Assembly: GCA_963457665.1 (NCBI GenBank)
Contig: OY735215.1
Location: 30,307,041-30,371,040, forward strand
Reading direction: 5' to 3'
DNA from: Thysanoteuthis rhombus
Lineage: Eukaryota; Mollusca; Cephalopoda; Oegopsida; Thysanoteuthidae
DNA length: 64,000 nt
The notes under the pieces are model-generated. The model was given only the letters and a program-made list of their open reading frames with translations. It was not told where the DNA came from and searched no databases. Position numbers and translations under genes: made by a program. Below, in pieces: positions 14,151-26,510 of the stretch. Numbering within the stretch: position 1 is the first letter of the stretch; every line of letters begins with the position of its first letter.

Positions 14151-14724
14151 GCCACGCTGATATTGTTTCTCAATTACTTCTGAACAGTCAAAAATGTTCA
14201 TAGTAAGAGACTATTTTTCAATTAACTTCTGAATCAGTTGATACCAATTTGAGTTATAAGGATTGTGAAATAAATTAATGTATAAAGTAATCATAAATGA
14301 TAACAGCATGATTAAGTCAAAATACAGCAAGCAGCATTGCCAACATTTTTTAAAAAATTTTATAACTGAAATTGAGGCTAAAAAATTCCCAAATACCTAT
14401 TTGTTTCCGAAAACTATGTTAAAAAAATTATCCAAAAAATTCTAGAAACACTATATATTATCAAGTATTCATTCACCATATATAGTATTAAAATATGAAA
14501 AATAACACCAAGAAATGAAAATATAAGTGTTTTTCTTTTAAATTTTGATGTCTTGAAAGATTGACCTTCATTTCATTGGAACTTTTTTACATTTTCGAGA
14601 AATCAAGTTTTGAGAGTATGGTAATTAAAAAAACAAACGAAAGATAATACATGTAAACCAAATCTCTGTAAGAATAGCAGAAAATAAGTAATCAGTTTTG
14701 CCATAGAGTTATATTGTAAAGAGA

Positions 14725-14753
14725 CACCACCACCACCACCACCACCACCACCA
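14725..14753. repeat. (CAC)n microsatellite
   Basis: About nine and a half CAC units. It reads as (GGT)n on the minus strand, and the glycine run of a small frame there is an artefact. Confidence 0.9.
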
Positions 14754-17208
14754 TAGAATCTCTGAAATTTTTTTCTAAAAACCAACTAATTTCCAGGAGA
14801 TTCTAGTGTCTTATAGATTGGAAGCATCTAAAAATATCTGCCAAATGTTCTGATCTAATTTCAAGTACAACAACAGAGTCTTTACATTAATCTCAAGAAA
14901 ATCAGATTTGTCGATGAACAATTTTTATTTTATAAATAAAAAAAAAAGGTACTATCAGATTTTTCCTCCTTGATTCAAAAATTTATAATAGGTTTATCTG
15001 GAAGAAATAGCAACAAATTAAAAAAAAAAAAAAAAAGAAAGTTTTATGATAGTAATGCATGTACACGTGAAAGAGTGCCAATCTCTTATGAATAATATAC
15101 ATGGATAGTATGTGAAAATTAAGTAGCCTTTCCTCATCAAATAATCCAGATGTACATTGTAATGTATCTCATGCAGGCAGATCACACAGCATACCTTTTG
15201 ATGATAGTAATTTTTTTTTCCTTTTCTAATTATCAAGTTTATTCACAAAATCTGTCTAAAGAAAAAAATAAAATAAAAAAATTCAACTCAATTTCAAAAG
15301 GATATTCTTGAAGTTTTGATCTGTTTGAAAATACATTAATGACAACAGCAGCAGTAGCCACAAGCAAAGCTGTGATTTATAAAAATAAGAATTAAGGCTG
15401 ACAGCTCACACTGAAAAGTGTTTGATGCCATTCTATTATTTAAACAGAGATTGTGCAACCAACTTTAGATGAAATCACAACAATCAATAACTGTAGCTGT
15501 TAGAGTTACTCTGGTCTCATTAATCATATTCACAACAGAATAAAATGGCTGCCTTATGGATATTACCAAAACTGACAATGAATGGGTAATAAAACTTTTA
15601 GTAAAGGCAATTACTTCTTAAATAAGAGGTACATAAGTGAAGTATCAGTTAGGATAAGCTTTATGATAACTATTTAGGCTTTGATTATTCAACTCATACT
15701 AACAAAAATTAGTTCAATAAAGTAGAGCAGCTTCAATCACTCCTTTTTTTTGAAAATCCTCCAAGTTTCTTCAAGAGATAAAATGAATAAGAGATTGACA
15801 AAGCAAAATTTGCAGTCAGTGCTTGAGCCCAAGTAAAATGCCAAGATTGTAAATATCAATTTTCAAGGCGATATCCACCCCCTCCGAGCTTGAAAGATTG
15901 TTAAAACAATATTTCTAACCCGATCTTGGTTGGTGCATCACCAAGCCAAGTTTAGTAAATATTGATAACTCTTAATAACAAAAAATGAACAGAAAGATTA
16001 AGTAAACTGACTGTTGAGCTGCTTGCTTTCCTGAATTTTTAGTATTTGGTATGTTAAGAGAGAGGAAATTGAGTGTTTCAACTCAATATCAAATTGCTTG
16101 ATACTGCTTCTAAATGACAGAGGAACTCTTCAGAGGCAGATATCAAACTTGTTAAAATCATGAAAGAATAAAAAATTCGCTTGAAGCTGGAAGGGAGGTA
16201 ACTGATCAGTAGTTAGTCCCCTTGCATTAACATCTTATATGAGTTTAAGAGTTAAATTGAAGCACTCATGCAAATCATCATGATCATTTTTTTTACAGTG
16301 TACCGAAGATTATTAAATAAGATCAACTGAAGAGAAGTGGCATTTTGGTTACACTGCATGCTTTATTTGTAAGAGGAGTGGTCAGGAAAACAAAGAAAGA
16401 GAGAGAGAAAAAAAGAGAGCTTGTCTGATGGGTTAGATGGTTGTGTATTTTCCATTAGTTGGTCTTTGAGTTCTGATGAAAACAAGAATCCTAATTGCCA
16501 ATATTCAAAGCTGGCAGGCACTTCTCATTTGGAAGAAGTGCACATCACAATTTTTTTTTTTTTTTACTCCGATTTGGCTTTCTAGGGCAAGGACTCCCCA
16601 AAATTTTTAAAACATCGACTTCTTCATTAGTCATTGACCCCCGATATGTACAAAATGTAAACTACTAAGAGACTGACAGGTTTAGATGGTTTTAATTCAG
16701 TTCTTTCAATTCTGAATCAAGAAAATAAAAACAAATAAGGAAAAAATGAAACGACACCAAACGGAATTACTTTTGTAAAGTAGCAAAGCAAAATGAAAAA
16801 TTATTTCATTAAGATTTGAGGCCTAAACAATATGAAATCATCGTTTTAGTAAACAGAATTAAATAAATTGACAATAGAAAATTAGATAATCTATGTTTTT
16901 CTTATTTTTAATATGAATGTCAGCTATCAACCCTTCTATAGTCCCATCAACTTCCAGCAGTTGATATCAACCACTTCTGAGACATCTGCTCTAGTGCAAC
17001 AAGTGACCTTAGTACCTACCAAATAACATTACTTCATACACATTTAATCTGATACACTTTTTCATTTGGAAACCACATTGTCAAAAATATCTTGACCTAC
17101 AAATATAAAAATACATCCTGAAAAGAATGTGGAGAAGGGGGACAAAAAAGATGGGGACATTCTTGATTTTTTTCAATTTAAGCATAAGCACATAGAGAAA
17201 ATACTTAC

Positions 17209-17358
17209 TCGAGGACCTCTTGTTTTGTTTTGTTGGTGAACAGCAAACCCGCCTGGCCTCTTAATTGAGAACTCAGTTTGTGAAGGTTTTCCCGATATTC
17301 TTCTTCACGTGTCCGTCCCAAGGCGATCGCCATGACTTTGTTTTTGCCAAAAAAAAAT
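17209..17358 (-). CDS. MRTO4: MRTO4 internal exon (downstream of the two)
   Basis: This 150-nt exon completes the split arginine and then encodes 49 codons, beginning [15 protein letters not shown] and ending [18 protein letters not shown] plus two bases of the next codon. It matches the core of the L10/P0-like domain of MRTO4, including the FFGKNKVM block and the GLLFTN block before the family's EVxEWF segment. The acceptor is caatttttcag, the donor GA/gtaagtat, and both are close to consensus. Coding begins with an unbroken T9 (17349-17357) giving three phenylalanines where relatives usually have Met-Phe-Phe. The intact frame, the split-codon match to the exon at 49593 and good splice sites argue for a functional gene and not a processed copy. 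The remaining C-terminal exons (WFTKY..., the P0-like tail and the acidic end) were looked for in 1-17208 and not seen, so the next intron is at least 17.2 kb. Confidence 0.94.
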
Positions 17359-17395
17359 CTGAAAAATTGAAAAAATAATTGATGATTATTTAAAA
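17359..17395 (-). promoter_or_regulatory. 3' splice site of exon 17209
   Basis: Minus-strand reading gives attattttttcaatttttcag ahead of the exon. The sequence aatcatcaatt just upstream is a plausible branch-point region. Use of this AG is fixed by the reading frame, because it supplies the single A that completes the split arginine codon. Confidence 0.75.
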
Positions 17396-18114
17396 AAATC
17401 TTAAAAACAAAGTGTTTTATGAGCGTTCAAAGTTTTATACTTTCCATCTATTTAGCCCTATAAGTCTCTACTGATTCTGTTTATGGATTTAACATTTCAA
17501 ATTAAACTAAAAATCACTAGAAAAGTCTCCCATTTAACTTTTTTTTCGAAATATTTCACCTATTGCTCAGACCCCAGAAATTCAAATCAATGTATTTCAG
17601 TTAGGAAAAGACATTTTGAAGAAGATTTTTTTATACTTCAATAATCAAGTTCAAGTTGGCTTTCATGAAATCAAATTTTAGAGGTGAAAAGCTGTTTTTT
17701 CCCCCCTCTCGCATTGACATTTTTATATATGGGATTCTCAGTTCATGATTATATGAATTACTACTTTATTCTGAGACAGATAGAGCTCAGGTACTGAGTT
17801 ATAACTTAAAATATACATAAATAGAGAAATATGATGGAAGTATGGGGGAGGGGCGTTTTCATTTTTTTCAATAAGCTCTTTTTTAAACATAGAAAGCCAA
17901 AGAGGTCAACTCAGAGATTCCAGTGTTCATTTTTTTTGTTCAATTCTTACTAATTGGAAAAGTCATTCTCGACATGATTTAGATACAGCACTTATCAAGT
18001 TTTCCAAGTACTTATTTCTGATATGCTTTCTTCCAGACTACCTGCCTGAGCCAGCCTTTCTCTAATAGCTGCAGGGCCAAGCAGTTATGCATAAAATCAT
18101 ACCCCCCCTCTGTC

Positions 18115-18118
<4 letters not shown>

Positions 18119-18156
<38 letters not shown>

Positions 18157-18157
18157 T
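18119..18157. repeat. (TA)n-(CA)n compound microsatellite
   Basis: Alternating TA of about 28 bp passing directly into acacacaca. Confidence 0.85.
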
Positions 18158-19231
18158 TGAAATATATACAAACATCTTCAAGGTAAGAGTTATGTTGAAG
18201 TGGCCACCCTATCGATTGCAGGTTTGATTCAAGAAGCAGTCCTAATTTCTTTAGTCAATTCTATTTACGTTGTCTAGGCCAAATGATACGTTCACTGTGT
18301 AATAGCCGGAGATCATTTCAAATAGAGTTTCAATAAAACGCAATTTATAATCAAGTTTATAATTTTTTTTGTATTGATTGTTCCCATAATAGGCATTTTC
18401 CTACCTTATAAGGTATATACACACACACAAAAGGAAGGAATTCTAGTGTCTCACAAACAACCTTTCTATACTGACACATTAACAACTCTCCCATTGAATA
18501 TCCAGAAGCCCAGTCTAAGTAAAGGACATCATTTGTTCTTTTTTGCACATCAGAATATTTTACTTTTATAGTCTCTTATTGTGCAAGAAGAAATATATTG
18601 GAGAACATATTTTTCTGGTGTTTTTACATTTGAAGTTATTTTCCCTACAGCCAATGTTGGATATTCTTACTTGCATCATACACATACAGGAGGAGAGATA
18701 CCAACATATAAGGACAGATTTTTCAAAAATTTGCCTCGATTTGCGAACATTGACATGAAGTATCAAACACTTTCAAATTGTTTTTGAGTAAGAGAAAATA
18801 CAAGAAGATATTGCTATCATCTGAAAATAAGATGTTATATTGCACGTAGATAAAATAAAATCAAAACGTCTATCCATATCAGTGTTATGATGATATGTAT
18901 ATGCTTACTAATGATCAAAGTATTATAAATTTATAATTCCTTAAATCATAAGTTTGGAGTTTGCTACTTGTAATAAAAAAAATGAGAAATAAAAGAATTT
19001 ACTGAACATCAACCTGAATGACAGATTGAATTTTTTAGTGTACCAAATACATTTATCTCAATATAAAGTCACTGGCATGCAAATCCAGTGCTTGAATCTA
19101 TCATATAAATATACCTATATACAGATGTGAAAATAATGCAGATCTCAACTCATTATGCTCAAAGAGCCAAAGCAGAAGTATGCAATGTAATATCAAATTG
19201 TTTGTACTATTAAGAACAACTTTTGTTACCC

Positions 19232-19270
19232 GTTTCAACAGATTCATTTTACAACCTTCTTCAGGTGTAC
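19232..19270 (-). mobile_element. Dispersed CTGAAGAAGG...TTGAAAC motif, copy 1
   Basis: Minus strand reads GTACACCTGAAGAAGG, about 18 nt, then GTTGAAAC. It aligns without gaps to 58946-58984 over 42 bp with 9 differences, including an identical 11-bp block (plus strand ACCTTCTTCAG) and the trailing TGTACAAT. Shared spacing across unrelated flanks marks a repeat family. The CTGANGA...GAAA arrangement recalls the hammerhead-like core in Penelope-like element termini, but the expected stem between the two blocks is not convincing here. Confidence 0.45.
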
Positions 19271-19477
19271 AATTCATACGGAAAAAGTGAGGCACTGTAA
19301 TGTACATGTGTACTGCGATCTTTGACTATTGCATAAAATAGTTTTTATTGTTAATTAATCTTCACTAAGTGAAATTAGAGAAATAAGCTTTAGAACATTG
19401 AAAAAAAGGGTTATAAAAAGAACACTAGTATTGAAAAGGTTATTGCAATTTATTATATGAAGAGAAAATTTCAGGAT

Positions 19478-19493
19478 AAAAAAAAAAAAAAAA
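19478..19493. repeat. A16 run
   Basis: Unbroken adenine run. Confidence 0.85.
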
Positions 19494-20357
19494 TCATATC
19501 AAGTTGTAAAAGAATCAGGCATCAAGCATTTGAGGGGGAAAATACTTATAGCACTTTATCCTACAAGACATATTTATGCAAACAAACCTTAACAGCTGAA
19601 ACTGCAGATTCTCTTAAATCTTGAACCTTCACATTAACACAAAAAAGTGCTAACAGCTAGAATTTGATAAAGCAAGAAATCAGAAAAATTATTCTCAGCT
19701 CTCATTGTGGCACTTATTCTAGACAAAATGTTAGCTACTACCTGAAGACCCGTAGGTGTTTTAGATGGTTTCAACAGATAACACCATATAAGCTAAAGTC
19801 ATTTGATGTTTCAAGGCTTTCAAAATAGAATTATTTAGCAAGAAGAGAGAAATTGGACAATCATATAATATCTAAATGGTTGAAATTGCTTAATGATGAA
19901 CAGGCAGCAAAGACATGTAATTCAGTAGACCCATTACAAAGTTTTGCAACGGGTTCCATAACTGGAATAGTTTTCAGTTGGGTGAAAAACGTCACCGAGT
20001 GAGAATGCCGTATGAGAATATCAGATGAATAATCAATTTGATAACTAATGTACTAATTGATTAGCATACAAGTCTTCTCATATATCAAGTATTTACTAAG
20101 CTTAACCTAGTCAGGTATGGAGCCACCAGAGTGACAAATTAAACTCACTAACATCAGACAACTCTTTCGTCTAGCGTAGTACATCAAATAATTAAGTGGT
20201 GTATTGAAAAATCATATTTCTGCATCTATTATCATGTTAAAAAATAAGTTCTTTTTTCTATTTCAGTTTGCAACCATTACTCAGGTTCAATGTATATAAA
20301 GAAGTGGTAAAAGAAAAATAAAAATTACATGATTCTCTTTCAAGAGCCCAGCCAAAT

Positions 20358-20455
20358 GATCAGTGGAACAATCTTCCAGAGGTAATAGTAGAGGCACCAA
20401 GTCTAAACGCATTAAATGAATGACAAAAAAACGCCTTGACAAACTGTGGGAGTAA
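20358..20455 (+). pseudogene. C-terminal end of a LINE reverse-transcriptase ORF (CR1/L2-like)
   Basis: The frame from 20358 reads DQWNNLPEVIVEAPSLNALN and then meets a stop at 20421-20423. After a frameshift it continues KKRLDKLWE and ends at a stop (20453-20455). This is the typical C-terminal signature of CR1/L2/Jockey-group ORF2 proteins: a WN-LP--VV-A-S-N-FK-RLDK block close to the stop codon. The frameshift shows the copy is dead. Sequence to about 20630 is probably its 3' UTR. It runs antisense to MRTO4. The upstream polymerase domain is missing, so the copy is 5'-truncated or eroded beyond recognition. Confidence 0.7.
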
Positions 20456-22440
20456 TTGGGAATCATTTACAACACTGAGGTAGATCTCTATGCAATAACA
20501 GCTGCTTGCTTAACAAGATACGAAACAATCAACACATGTTAGAACCTGGTACAAGAGGCCATCACTAAGGCCTTATTCCAGAATATTATTGTTGTGACTG
20601 CAAATAGAAATAGTCTGTAACCAAAAGAAGCTAAAACTTATACACAGACACATAATCCTTAATTCATCCATTGTTACTAAAAGAAGGAAATGCAGCTATC
20701 AGCACAGTCAAAATTCAACTGAATAATTCCTGTGGTTAAAAGGACGAAAACAACCCAAGAGTAAAACAAACTTGCAAACATTACCAATTTTATTTGAAAA
20801 AAATCCTTTAAGCAAATATTTTCTAAAATCTTTTCAATGGAACTCAATATAACATTAAAGGAGTTTTCTATTTATAATGCTGCTAGGAGACAAATTACCT
20901 TACCAGATTCTCTTTAAGAATGTAGTAAACAACTATCATAGATAAGGGGAGCAACAGCAAGATTTTCACTTTCCCCAGTTGAGCTTACAAAATGCTAATT
21001 AAGTGACAAGTGAATCATAAAAACTTCATTTTCAAGCACTTAATTCTGTGTCTAAGAAGAATAAATCAGTCTATGTGATTTCAACAATACATTTTTATAA
21101 GAGTAGAAAAAGTAAGCTAATAGAGTAATGACAGTAATATTACTAGAGTAAGTTATGTGAAAATTTTTCAGATATGTATGTCTATACTTTTGATGACAGT
21201 AAATATTAAAGATTTTGAACTTTCATGTTTTTCATAAAGAGTCACTGATCTGTATAAGACTTTGATACTTGGTAAATGATGTTTTAAGCATTTTGTGTCA
21301 TCTAAGAAAGGTCATTTGTAACATAGATGAGAGAAGAAAAAGAAACTTGAAACCATTTCTGAAAATGGATGCTACTGATCTGAAATCTATACTTACAAGC
21401 TTTGCACAACATAGCATGTATCTCTTTCAGTTAAAAAGAGCACAGGCTAATTCCAAAGTTCTCCCTCAGAAATTTCACAGCATATCAAACGAGGCTTCTT
21501 GTAGAATATTTCACAATTGCTATTGCTCACCTATGTTTTAACTTTATACAAGATGCAGACTTGTTAATAGCTAACATGTTGCTGTCCTTACAGACAGACG
21601 GACTCAATTTTTGAACTCTTTCATATTTCAAGACAAAAATAGTTTCTCTATTTACTTTTCATTATAATCATTTCATATTTGGTTACATTTCTGGAACCCA
21701 GTTGTATAAAACACTGCAGATATTCAAGTTTAATTTTTCAATATTAATAGAATCAATCACTCATCAAAAATGGATTGTAAAGATATTTGATTACTAGAAT
21801 ATTATGAACTAGGTATATCCCTACCTAAAAAGAATATTTTTAGACATGAAAATCTTTCAAAGACTTCAACAAATATGAATCTTACAGACAGCATAGGAGC
21901 ATTCTTTCATAGGAAGGGTTTCTCTTGATATTAGTTATCAACTTTATTCAGGAATTATGAGAGCACCAAAAATTTGTAAAAACCCAGATTTTTATCAAAT
22001 TTATTTTTTTTTTTTTTAGGGTTGTGAATTTTTCATTCTTAGGAGACTTCTGTTTTTTTTTGTTTTTTTTTGTAATAAACATGGAAAACTTGATGTCCAG
22101 TAATTATGAAAACAGTACAAAAATCATTAATTTTTATCACCAAGACATTATTTAGAAAAAAGTTAATTACTTTATGGCTGCACTGTTTGTCCTAATAACC
22201 TGAATGGCATGACCGGTCACAGAGTTTGCCTATTAGGTGAGAATCGATTGAAGGATCTTCTCCAAGGTATCCATGATAGCTGGTTTCAGCTTCTCAAGAG
22301 TAGAAAATTGGGTGTTGCCAGCATACATATCTCCTGCATTCATTGGTAGTGTTGGCATCTGGCTTCTTTGTGGCATTTACACAAAGAAGGTTTCAGCTTA
22401 GCATCATCACTACATGAGAGTTACTGGCCAAGATGTAAAT

Positions 22441-22545
22441 AGAAGATTTCGATACTTCTAGTACCTGGCTTATTGTTTCTGCAACTTTCTGAATAACTTT
22501 TGAGGGATTTTCTATAGTATCTCAAACTATTTGTTGTCTAGTCTG
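22441..22545 (-). pseudogene. Possible transposase helix-turn-helix relic
   Basis: The minus strand reads SKVIQKVAETISQVLEVSKS followed by SIYIL. It resembles a helix-turn-helix of the kind opening several transposases (a (K/R)VAEATGVS--TVSRI pattern). The surrounding 22230-22800 block is less AT-rich than its neighbours but is broken by stops in all frames. No catalytic motif was identified. It could be chance. Confidence 0.2.
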
Positions 22546-24136
22546 CTAAAAAATCTTCATTTTCTCACCAGTTTGTTTCTATGCTCAACCATAAGTATTC
22601 TTCAAAAAGTTACAGATCACAGTGATAGACAGAGTGATACACCGAGATTTCCCTGAACTTTGCAGAAGGCAGTTTGGCAGCACGACGAATCCTCGAGTAT
22701 AATCATTACCCAGTTTTGCTCCAAGTAAGAATGCTTTTTTCTTCTGACACAAGCAAAGAACCTTTCAGCATTTTCAGATAAACTTTTGGAGCTTGTCAGC
22801 ATTAGAATTACAGAAAAGCATCAAATTCAAGAGAAATGAGCTTTAATTACAAAATTGAACCCATTTGACTATTAACCATTTCAGAAGTATATCTGCAGTA
22901 CACTTACATGTACACTATAATCTTCTAAACACAAAACCAATTCAACAAGAACGCAGTCATTTCCACATGTTCTTGATGGCAATTATTAGTATACTACTGT
23001 TTATTCAAGAGCTGACAAAAATTTGAGATCCAAAATTAAAGCACCAGCCCTTTAGAGTCCCCCCCTCCAGTATTATTCAATCACAGATCTAATCTGTTTT
23101 CAATACTCATTTTATTTTTATCCTTATCAACGCCCAGGTGATAAAATATTCATGAAGAATTTCATCATCTAATTTAAAAGAAGAGCCAGCATCATTTAGG
23201 AATAATGAAACATAATTAATCTTTAACTGGTACAAATGCCTCATATTAACCAGAAGCATATAAAAAATAGGAGAGGTGATAGAAAAACTAGTTGGGGATG
23301 TTTCAGGAGAAAAACCTTTCCCCATATCATTCTAATGAATTATTTCACAGAGATTTTTTTTTTCTGCATTTACTGGAAAAAATATCATTTCAAGACTAAT
23401 GAGAAATATATTCTTTGTGACAATATCTGTAGAGTAGGGAGTGGTCACCATGGGAGATACATTTTCGCTCTCATAGTAACAAAAGAAAATATTATGGTAT
23501 TGCTCATCAAAAGGTTCTATCTTTTGCTCTATTATGAGAAAATAAAATCTTAAGTAACCTAATTATGTAGGCATTAACTTGGTCATAGGAGACTTAGAAA
23601 GTCTCAAGTTTATTACTTGAACTTTAGAATCTGATCATTTTTAAACAGGCATGTACTGCTGAGAATACGCAACATTTGAATGATCAGGGTGCATAAAGAC
23701 TACATAGGAAATATTTTATTCTACTCACAAAACTGCCTTTAATTGAAACATTGGCCAATCTATGTCTAATTTCTCCATTTCTTGATTTTTCTTCAATCCT
23801 AAGATATGGTCTTCACATTTCTACAAACATTTACTCAAAAAATGACTTGGTTCAAATTACAACCATTGAAGGTTGCATAGAATATCAATACTGCTGCTCT
23901 GCTCAAGTTAACTTGCATATACTGTAGGCAAAATTTCTAAAGCAGATCACTTTATTCGGCTGTCTTTGCTAGATAGATTGAGTACCGTATTTACTTATGG
24001 ATTATATGAGAATCAATTTATATAAAACAACTGGCTCAGTCTGTCCCCTTCAAACATTGGTTAAACATTTGTGCTGAACTTTGTATGCATATTCAGTGGT
24101 CCTAGGGGAAGAATTTGGATCATTTTGCTTGAAAGA

Positions 24137-24155
24137 GGTGGGGTGGGGGTGGGGG
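24137..24155 (+). repeat. G-run cluster (possible G-quadruplex)
   Basis: Runs of 2, 4, 5 and 5 G separated by single T bases. Because the first run has only two G, a two-layer quadruplex is the safe reading, or a three-layer one that borrows from the longer runs. Confidence 0.5.
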
Positions 24156-24487
24156 TTGTTCCGATAATGTTCAACTATGATACAAAACTGATCCTTTCGT
24201 TCAATATGCACATTCTATTATATTATCAATTCACTTAGGACAACTAGTTTGGTCTATTATATTTATCACAAAACAGGCATGGGTTGTCACATCCCTGAAC
24301 ATTAGTGTATCCCAACCAAATTTGACTCGTATATCCAATTGACCTAAGGGAATTTTTGAGAGTAAAAAGTTGAGAAATTTTTTTTTTTTAAAGGGTTCAA
24401 GGTGTGTGTGTGGGGGGTATCTACAATTTATCTATATGGCTAAACTGAACCCTTACTTTCCATGGTAGTGTTCAGCTGGTTTGATTT

Positions 24488-24511
24488 AAAAAAAAAAAAA
24501 AAAAAAAAAAA
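24488..24511. repeat. A24 run
   Basis: Unbroken adenine run after ttgattt. Confidence 0.9.
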
Positions 24512-25530
24512 GTTAGAATTAGCACTATACTAGAGAGTAGAACAAATGACATACATATATACATTACTGATTCTTAGCTATTAAGAACAATTTTCAAAAT
24601 ATTTGAGATTGCATTACAAAAAATACAATAAGTATCATTCTTGAAATAGATACTTGGATCAGGCTTTAAGAATAACATGTTCAGTATTTTTGCAATGGTG
24701 GGAGTTTAATTATAGATACTTTAATGAATACACTATTTCATACATGTAAAGAAATGGAAGAAAAAAATGCATATATCTTATCAAGGCAAGATTATAAAAG
24801 CATAGCTATAATTATCTAAGTTCCTGAAGGAACTAAGTAATCGTAAAACATTGAACAGAATTCATAGAAATATAATGGCACAGTCCTCTAAAAGAGAGGT
24901 GTGGGTAGCCTAATGGTTAACAACAGAAAATGAAATACGTAAACAATTTTAACTCCAACTTGCATCCACTTCACACCAATATCCTTGATAAAAGTTTAAA
25001 TCTATCTTTACCTCCCTTAGCTACAGATGAATAGAGCTCTTCAGCCTAGATGCAATCAATTTAGGAGACATAATTCTGAGTTCTAACTAGGAATGTCCAA
25101 CCCCATGTCCTACATTATGAGAGGCATATTCCTGAAATATATGGTTAGTAGAATTCTGGTAAAGCTCTGACAGACTAAGCAGGCCAAAAGTGGATTATAA
25201 TAAATTGCTCAAGTAAAATATAAGAGAACAGACAGACAAATAACTCAAAAAGAGGAAAAATAGATTAAAAAAAAACAAAAACAAAAAAAAACAAAACAAA
25301 AACATGAAATCTCAAATGAGGTTGCAGTAACATTTTGTTTGGTAATCTCTTATATTCTTCAAATAAGCATCCTTTACAAAAAAAGAAGATATATATCTCT
25401 AAGGGAAAAAGGAAAAAAATCTTAGAAATTCAAATACATCTGGTAAATTTTCCATAGGCAATAATTAGTATATAATAAGAATTGGCAAAAGCAGAATATC
25501 AAAATCTGCTTCATTCAAAGTGTTCAGAGC

Positions 25531-25555
25531 AAAAAAAAAAAAAAAAAAAAAAAAA
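25531..25555. repeat. A25 run
   Basis: Unbroken adenine run followed by gaaaagaaacg. Confidence 0.9.
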
Positions 25556-26204
25556 GAAAAGAAACGCCGCTGAGTATTAAAACCATTCAGTAGTATTTCA
25601 TAAATCTCACAACTGGTGATTTGGAAGAAGTGAGCCTATTGAAGCAAACTTAGTTTGCATTAACAAAAACACTCTTCTTGAACTTCCCTCTCTTTTAATT
25701 CACTGTTAGCAGACTGGGATCTAAAAGCAACAATGTGAGAAGGCAATCAATATTAAATCTCTGCACAAGTTGAAATAGGCAATAAAAACTAGTGAACTCT
25801 ATCAGAGACAAATATTAGACAAGCACACTTCAGGAAAAGGATGCTCTGCTCTCTATGTAGGCAAATAGAAAAACAAGCAAAATATGTAAAAAAAAAATAA
25901 AGACCAAGTTCAAATAAATTTTTAAAAGTATTTAGCATATTGAATATCTTTGAATGATCTCACAAAGGTGACATATTAGTCTGGAAGCCAATTTCACATC
26001 CAATCTCTAGTGTCAATTATGATGTACTTGCTTATCTTATTTTGTCCCCGGTGGAGAAAAAAGCCAGGAACTATCATTCACTATGGGTGTCATTAATCAT
26101 CATTTTCTCAATTGATGAATTTGTTATTCCTGGATATATTCCAATGAGGTTTTGTACATAGGTTTGCAGAGAGATTCTACCTGAGAAGGTGACGAGTTAT
26201 GACT

Positions 26205-26510
26205 GTTTAGATTGTTTGTTTGTCTGCATCTTTATGAGACAAAACGTTTTTGGTTACAACTGGGAATATTCAAATCTCGATAGATTTTGCTGAAATTTGG
26301 TTATGATGTTGATAGAATCCCAGGAACTGAAAAATGGTTAGTTACCGTCAATCAGAGAGTTTGTTTACATTTTGTATGTAAATAACCACAAGTCAACATG
26401 CAAAAAATATTGAACTTTGGAACGGCAAAACTGATCAGAATGAAAATTGTTTTACAGATTTTTTGATATCTGATAGGAGAAAATGTTCAAGAATATTATT
26501 GTTTAAATAA
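26205..26510. mobile_element. Unclassified repeat-like block
   Basis: The opening gtttgtttgtctgcatcttt and the following gattttgctgaaatttggtt resemble a sequence style seen in many invertebrate interspersed repeats (a TTTGTCTG start followed by a GATTT-GATGAAATTTGG block). No protein or inverted termini were found, so neither class nor boundaries can be fixed. Confidence 0.25.

Larger units (their letters stand above)
1..17208 (-). other. Intron or 3' flank downstream of the MRTO4 exon
   Basis: Sequence following the donor gtaagtat of the 17209 exon. It holds microsatellites, a pogo-like terminus and long purine or A tracts, but no reading frame that resembles the missing C-terminal part of MRTO4. 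Frames longer than 90 codons here (7509-7820, 10117-10602, 10959-11273) are either compositionally AT-rich or driven by A/T homopolymers, and none looks like a gene. Blocks 5500-9400 and 11300-13900 show nothing identifiable. Confidence 0.6.

Noticed and set aside
18180..18250. tRNA-like SINE head: aggtttgattcaag resembles a B box
   Set aside because: No convincing A box at the right distance and no foldable cloverleaf; a single B-box match is not enough.
23995..24030. accgtatttactt, similar to a terminus common in animal hAT-type repeats
   Set aside because: Only about 13 bases agree and no partner terminus was found.
24895..24960. tRNA A-box-like tagcctaatggttaa
   Set aside because: No B box follows in the next 60 bases.
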